DNA from: an uncultured Clostridia bacterium
GTDB lineage: Bacteria > Bacillota > Clostridia > Christensenellales > Borkfalkiaceae
Assembly: GCA_947626105.1 (NCBI GenBank)
Contig: CANQQY010000005.1
Location: forward strand, 1 to 64,000
DNA length: 64,000 nucleotides
Direction of reading: 5' to 3'
A program made the position numbers and the translations under genes. Position 1 is the first letter of the stretch. Each line of letters opens with the position of its first letter. Shown here piece after piece: positions 60,896 through 64,000 of this stretch. The notes under the pieces were generated by a model. That model saw nothing but the letters and a program-made list of their open reading frames with translations. It was not told the origin of the DNA and did no database searches.

Positions 60896-61162
60896 TTATG
60901 CGTTCAGCGCGGCAAGTTTCTTTGCGAGCTTTGCCTTTTTATTCGCCGCGTTATTCTTGTGAAGGATCCCTTTGCTTGCCGCGGAGTCGATCGCAGAGAC
61001 CGTCGCGGGATAGAGGGCGGCAGCCTGTTCTTTGTCGCCTGCGGCGACCGCGGCGAGGAACTTCTTGATCTGCGTTTTGAGCGCGGATTTGATCGCTTTG
61101 TTTTCAAGGGTCTTTTTTTCGGTGACGAGAACGCGCTTTTCAGCGGATTTGATGTTGGGCAC
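60896..61162 (-). CDS. rpsT: ribosomal protein bS20
   Basis: An 88-residue basic protein of the small subunit: [20 protein letters not shown] at the start and [20 protein letters not shown] at the end are diagnostic. The start codon is GTG (complement of 61160-61162), with AAAGGAGTAATACC before it. Weak start codons are common for rpsT, where autoregulation of translation is known in Escherichia coli. Divergent from murI. Confidence 0.95.
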   Translation of the reverse strand: MPNIKSAEKRVLVTEKKTLENKAIKSALKTQIKKFLAAVAAGDKEQAAALYPATVSAIDSAASKGILHKNNAANKKAKLAKKLAALNA

Positions 61163-61206
61163 GGTATTACTCCTTTGAAGGTACTTTATCTTGATAAATC
61201 TTGACT

Positions 61207-61235
61207 ATTTTAACATAAAATAAAATGCTTGTAAA
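61207..61235 (-). promoter_or_regulatory. promoter of rpsT
   Basis: Minus-strand TTTACA (61230-61235) and TAAAAT (61207-61212), 17 bp apart. Confidence 0.8.
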
Positions 61236-61296
61236 CTGTTTTTCGCGCCCGTAGGAAAAAAAATCGCAAAATTTATGTTTTCGGGGAGGAAAAAGC

Positions 61297-62082
61297 ATGG
61301 GAAGAAGGTTCAGAGTCGGCGTTTTCGACAGCGGCGTGGGCGGGCTTACCGTTCTCGGCGCATGTCTGAAAGAAATTTCGGGCGCGGATTTTTATTACTG
61401 TGGTGACAACACCCGTGCGCCCTACGGCGAAAGAGGGGAGGGGGAGATCACTATGTTCGTGCGGGAGGCGATGCGGCGGTTCGAACGGCTCGGGGTAGAC
61501 GCCGCCGTCCTCGCCTGCAATACCGCCACGACCGTCTGTATCGGTAAAATGCGGGAGGAGTTTGCGTTTCCCATCATTGGCACGGAGCCCGCGATCAGGG
61601 AGGCGGCGCGGGAATGCTCGGAGGCGCTCGTGCTCGCCACGCCCCGCACCGCGGAAAGCGATCGGCTGCGTTCACTCATCGAGGACTGTCCCGCATGCAG
61701 ATTTCACATCATCCCCTGCGAGGGCTTGGCGGGGGCGATCGAGGCGCATTTGACCCGCGGGGGGAACCCATCCATTTCTGTCCATTTTTCGGTTCCAGAG
61801 GGAATTTGCTATGACGGAGCGGTCTTGGGGTGCACACATTATATCTTTTTTCAAAAAGAAATTGAACAAATACTAGGTGTAAAAGCCTATCACGGGAACC
61901 GCGGCGTGGCAAGAAGGCTAAAAGAGGTGCTTTCGGTAGGGAATCCTGTCCCCAAAAATTCAAACATATGTTTTGAGAAAAAAGTAAAGGAAACGGGGGA
62001 AAATCGGGTGTTTTTTATCGGAAAAACGCGATTTCTCAATCAGAAAGTGTTTGAGGCGAACATTCGTTTCAAAAATATCTGA
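61297..62082 (+). CDS. murI: glutamate racemase
   Basis: Makes D-glutamate for peptidoglycan. 261 residues: GVFDSGVGGLTVLGACL, YCGDNTRAPYGERG, the first catalytic Cys in VLACNTATTV, and the second in VLGCTHYIFF. The last 50 residues (KKVKETGENRVFFIGKTRF onwards) are poorly conserved, and from about 61790 the DNA turns AT-rich, unlike the rest of the gene. An 18-bp stretch at 61772 is the inverted copy of the mraZ upstream boxes. GGGGAGGAAAAAGC precedes the ATG. Sits just before the dcw cluster. Confidence 0.93.
   Translation: MGRRFRVGVFDSGVGGLTVLGACLKEISGADFYYCGDNTRAPYGERGEGEITMFVREAMRRFERLGVDAAVLACNTATTVCIGKMREEFAFPIIGTEPAIREAARECSEALVLATPRTAESDRLRSLIEDCPACRFHIIPCEGLAGAIEAHLTRGGNPSISVHFSVPEGICYDGAVLGCTHYIFFQKEIEQILGVKAYHGNRGVARRLKEVLSVGNPVPKNSNICFEKKVKETGENRVFFIGKTRFLNQKVFEANIRFKNI
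61772..61789 (-). promoter_or_regulatory. inverted copy of the mraZ upstream boxes inside murI
   Basis: On the minus strand this reads AAAAATGGACAGAAATGG, identical over all 18 bp to 62104-62121 directly upstream of the mraZ -35 box. It codes SISVHF in murI on the plus strand. Confidence 0.7.
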
Positions 62083-62085
62083 AAA

Positions 62086-62150
62086 AAAGTGGAGCCGGCG
62101 GGAAAAAATGGACAGAAATGGTTGACAATCCCTACAAGTGGTGCTATAAT
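62086..62150 (+). promoter_or_regulatory. mraZ promoter with MraZ-box-like repeats
   Basis: TTGACA (62122-62127) and TATAAT (62145-62150), 17 bp apart. Upstream and inside are heptamers AAAGTGG (62086), AAAATGG (62105), GAAATGG (62115) and CAAGTGG (62135), in a register close to 10 bp. MraZ is known to bind 10-bp-periodic repeats with a TGG or GTGG core in its own promoter, so autoregulation is expected. Confidence 0.75.
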
Positions 62151-62188
62151 GCTCTTACAGAATACATAAAGGGGGGATTATCCGCGAT

Positions 62189-62635
62189 ATGAAGTTCGTG
62201 AGTGGCAAAGTGCCTCATCAGCTCGACTCCAAATTCAGAACGCGTATTCCGGCGAGATACAGAAATGCATTTCCGGATAACGAATCCCTCCATTTCGTTC
62301 AGTACTCGACGGGCTGCATCGCGATCATGTGCACCTCGGTCATGGAAAAGTATCTGCTCTCTTTCGGCAATATCGACCCTGCGGACGAGGATGCGATGCG
62401 TGCGAAGCGATATTTGTACAGCCGCGTGGAGGACGTTGTAGAAGATAACCAAAAGCGTTTTATGATCCCCAAGAGCATGCGCGATTACGCGGGTCTGAAA
62501 AAGAATCTCATGACGGTCGGTATGGGGGATTATATCGAGATCTGGGACGAAGATAATTATTGGCAGAGCGTCAAAGACCTGTCGGTTGCGGAAGCAAACC
62601 GCGTCGCCAAGGATTACAGGACGAAGAACGCATGA
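62189..62635 (+). CDS. mraZ: transcriptional regulator MraZ
   Basis: A 148-residue protein with two AbrB-like MraZ units: HQLDSKFRTRIPARYRNAF (DxKxR motif) and VEDNQKRFMIPKSMRDYAGL (second D-N-x-R motif). Forms a ring that binds repeats at the head of the dcw cluster. A GGGGGG stretch 13 nt upstream is a weak ribosome site. rsmH overlaps its stop as ATGA. Confidence 0.95.
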   Translation: MKFVSGKVPHQLDSKFRTRIPARYRNAFPDNESLHFVQYSTGCIAIMCTSVMEKYLLSFGNIDPADEDAMRAKRYLYSRVEDVVEDNQKRFMIPKSMRDYAGLKKNLMTVGMGDYIEIWDEDNYWQSVKDLSVAEANRVAKDYRTKNA

Positions 62636-63561
62636 CGGAGTATCATCGCCCGATCATGCTTGATGAGGTCGTCAGGGGATTGAACGTCAGAAGCGGGGGG
62701 CTTTACTTCGACGGCACCGTCGGCGGGGGAGGGCACTCCTTCGCGATCCTTTCGGCGGATCCCGCGGCGCATCTTATCGCAACGGACAAAGACGGGGACG
62801 CGATCGTACAAGCAAGGCAAAGGCTGGCTCCCTTTGACGGGAGATTCCGTCTCGAACGGTCGGACTTCAAAAACTTTTCGGAAGTACTGCTTCCCGAAGA
62901 TCGTCTCGACGGATTCCTGTTAGACCTCGGCGTCTCCTCCCACCAGATCGACGACCCGACCCGCGGGTTTGCTTATAGGATGGGGGACGCGCCGCTCGAT
63001 ATGCGGATGGACAAGCGTTCCTCGCTTACGGCAAGAGACGTCGTGAACGGCTACGGCGAGGAAGCGCTCCGGCGGATACTGAAAGAGTACGGCGAGGAAC
63101 CCTTCGCAAACGTCATTGCAAAGGGGATCCTCCGCGAAAGGGAGAAAAAACCGATCGAAACGTGCGGTGAGCTCCGCAGCATCGTAGAAAACGCCCTGCC
63201 CCCGAAATTCCGCGGCGCGGCGTGCGCACGGCAGACCTTCCAGGCGATCCGTATCGAAGTCAACGGCGAACTCGACGGGTTGGAAGCATGCATCAGAGGA
63301 CTCATCGAAAGACTCAAAGTAGGGGGAAGAGCCGTCGTTTTGACCTTCCATTCCCTCGAGGACAGGATCGTCAAAAATGTATTCAGGGATCTTTCGACCG
63401 CCTGTACCTGCCCGAAGAGCTTCCCGGTATGCGTTTGCGGGAGAGTCAAACGGCTTGAAATCCTGACGAAGAAGCCGATCACGGCTTCCGAAGAAGAACA
63501 AAAGGAGAACCCGCGCTCCAAGAGCGCAAAACTGCGGATCGCCGAAAAGATCGCAGAATGA
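62632..63561 (+). CDS. rsmH: 16S rRNA (cytosine1402-N4)-methyltransferase
   Basis: Methylates N4 of C1402 in the ribosomal P site with SAM. 309 residues: YHRPIMLDEVVRGL, the SAM-binding FDGTVGGGGHSFAIL, DGFLLDLGVSSHQID, and QTFQAIRIEVNGELDGLE with VVLTFHSLEDRIVKNVFR. The ATG at 62632 overlaps the mraZ stop; upstream in-frame codons belong to mraZ sequence. Confidence 0.96.
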   Translation: MTEYHRPIMLDEVVRGLNVRSGGLYFDGTVGGGGHSFAILSADPAAHLIATDKDGDAIVQARQRLAPFDGRFRLERSDFKNFSEVLLPEDRLDGFLLDLGVSSHQIDDPTRGFAYRMGDAPLDMRMDKRSSLTARDVVNGYGEEALRRILKEYGEEPFANVIAKGILREREKKPIETCGELRSIVENALPPKFRGAACARQTFQAIRIEVNGELDGLEACIRGLIERLKVGGRAVVLTFHSLEDRIVKNVFRDLSTACTCPKSFPVCVCGRVKRLEILTKKPITASEEEQKENPRSKSAKLRIAEKIAE

Positions 63562-63601
63562 ACAGACATTTTGTCGAATAGAATAAAAAGAGGAGATAGT
63601 T

Positions 63602-64000
63602 ATGGCTCAGGCAATTTTAGATAGATTATCGACCGAAAGCACGCCTACGGCGGAGAAGTCGCCCGAAGCGATCGCCCACGATAAACGCATGAAAGAGCTC
63701 TATAAGCGGTTCTTTTCCGCCGAAGCGAGCGATGAAGCCGTAGCGGAGGACTATGCGGCTACTTTTGCGGCGCGTCCCGCTGCGCCTGCCGAGCCCGCGG
63801 CACAGGCGATCCCTACCCCCGTACAGGAGCGCACGGAGCCCGTCCGTACCGAACCCCTCACCGAATATAAAGACCACCGTATCGGCAACCCCGAAGCGGC
63901 TGCCGTTGCGCCCGCCGCCGAACCCGAGGCGGAGGATGGGGCGAGCGACGAGGATCTGCTCCCGACAAGGCGCACGATGCAGACGCTGCAACGGGCTTAC
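63602..64000 (+). CDS. probable FtsL-like division protein, N-terminal part (cut by window end)
   Basis: 133 codons are visible with no stop. The sequence is an Ala/Pro/Glu-rich cytosolic stretch, with an opening MAQAILDRLSTESTPTAEK, a helix DKRMKELYKRFFSAE, a long low-complexity linker rich in AAPAEP and EPVRTEP, and DEDLLPTRRTMQTLQRAY at the window end. Its position after mraZ-rsmH is that of ftsL, and several Clostridia have FtsL-like proteins with such long acidic N-termini before the membrane helix, which would lie outside the window. GAGGAGATAGTT precedes the ATG. Confidence 0.6.
   Translation, partial: MAQAILDRLSTESTPTAEKSPEAIAHDKRMKELYKRFFSAEASDEAVAEDYAATFAARPAAPAEPAAQAIPTPVQERTEPVRTEPLTEYKDHRIGNPEAAAVAPAAEPEAEDGASDEDLLPTRRTMQTLQRAY

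Noticed and set aside
1-64000. Insertion sequences, prophage or integrative element
   Set aside because: No transposase, integrase, phage structural or conjugation gene was seen, and gene content is core housekeeping with normal operon order.

Overview
This window looks like a chromosome segment from a low-complexity-genome member of the Clostridia (Bacillota). The evidence is a T-box leader in front of thrS, an infC-rpmI-rplT operon with a leader terminator, a PanT-type ECF S component beside coaX, LL-diaminopimelate aminotransferase, NfnAB, a DUF4364 protein, a TSCPD protein, CwlD-like and YtxC-like sporulation-family proteins, and an endonuclease-type MutL without MutH. DNA is GC-rich in coding regions, while promoters are AT-rich with near-consensus sigma-A boxes at 17-18 bp spacing. 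No phage, insertion sequence, CRISPR array or rRNA operon was seen. The exact genus cannot be named; a gut Christensenellales-like lineage is only a guess.

Layout. 1-200: two tRNA genes (Arg, Gly). 415-5663: HAD phosphatase, DUF1294 protein, L-serine dehydratase, TSCPD and DUF4364 proteins, an HPr-like protein, a Nudix fusion and a small Cys-rich peptide. 5772-9585: ECF vitamin transporter, coaX, hom, RimK-like ligase. 9719-18165: translation block (leuS, YtxC-like, T-box-thrS, infC-rpmI-rplT, SpoU methylase, yebC). 18214-25978: zinc-ribbon Nudix, then purA-dapF-pyrG-dapL-malQ-mscL. 26026-33712: an XRE repressor divergent from a repeat lipoprotein, a nitrilase-like protein, DegV, nfnAB, a duplicated-domain lipoprotein, CwlD. 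33756-38040: acyl-ACP thioesterase, two small membrane proteins, cysteine desulfurase-thiI. 38031-48947: class A PBP (minus), sirtuin, miaB-mutS-mutL-miaA-ynbB. 49003-54960: upp (minus) and a six-gene SPFH/ABC/ribbon-helix-helix operon. 55160-60576: polyamine ABC operon with an XRE-cupin regulator (minus). 60896-64000: rpsT (minus), murI, and the start of the dcw cluster (mraZ, rsmH, a probable FtsL-like gene cut by the window end).

Many operons are packed with 4-bp ATGA stop/start overlaps, so translational coupling is widespread. Three genes (27535, 33756, 40370) have a promoter whose -10 box ends 6-8 nt before the start codon and are probably translated from leaderless mRNAs.

The most interesting unexplained signals are: (1) a 20-27 bp palindrome (half-site AGTATTATGTC) present five times, twice inside coding genes (miaA and a PBP) and once touching the thrS Shine-Dalgarno; (2) MraZ-box-like repeats at the mraZ promoter with an exact 18-bp inverted copy inside the upstream murI gene; (3) an SPFH-ABC exporter operon ending in its own small ribbon-helix-helix gene and starting with twin TGATATCA sites; (4) duplicated GTTTA-N7-TAAAC sites in front of the XRE-cupin/polyamine operon; (5) twin AGAAG-TTTT-CTTCT operators between an XRE gene and a repeat lipoprotein; and (6) dispersed GC-rich intergenic hairpin arrays.
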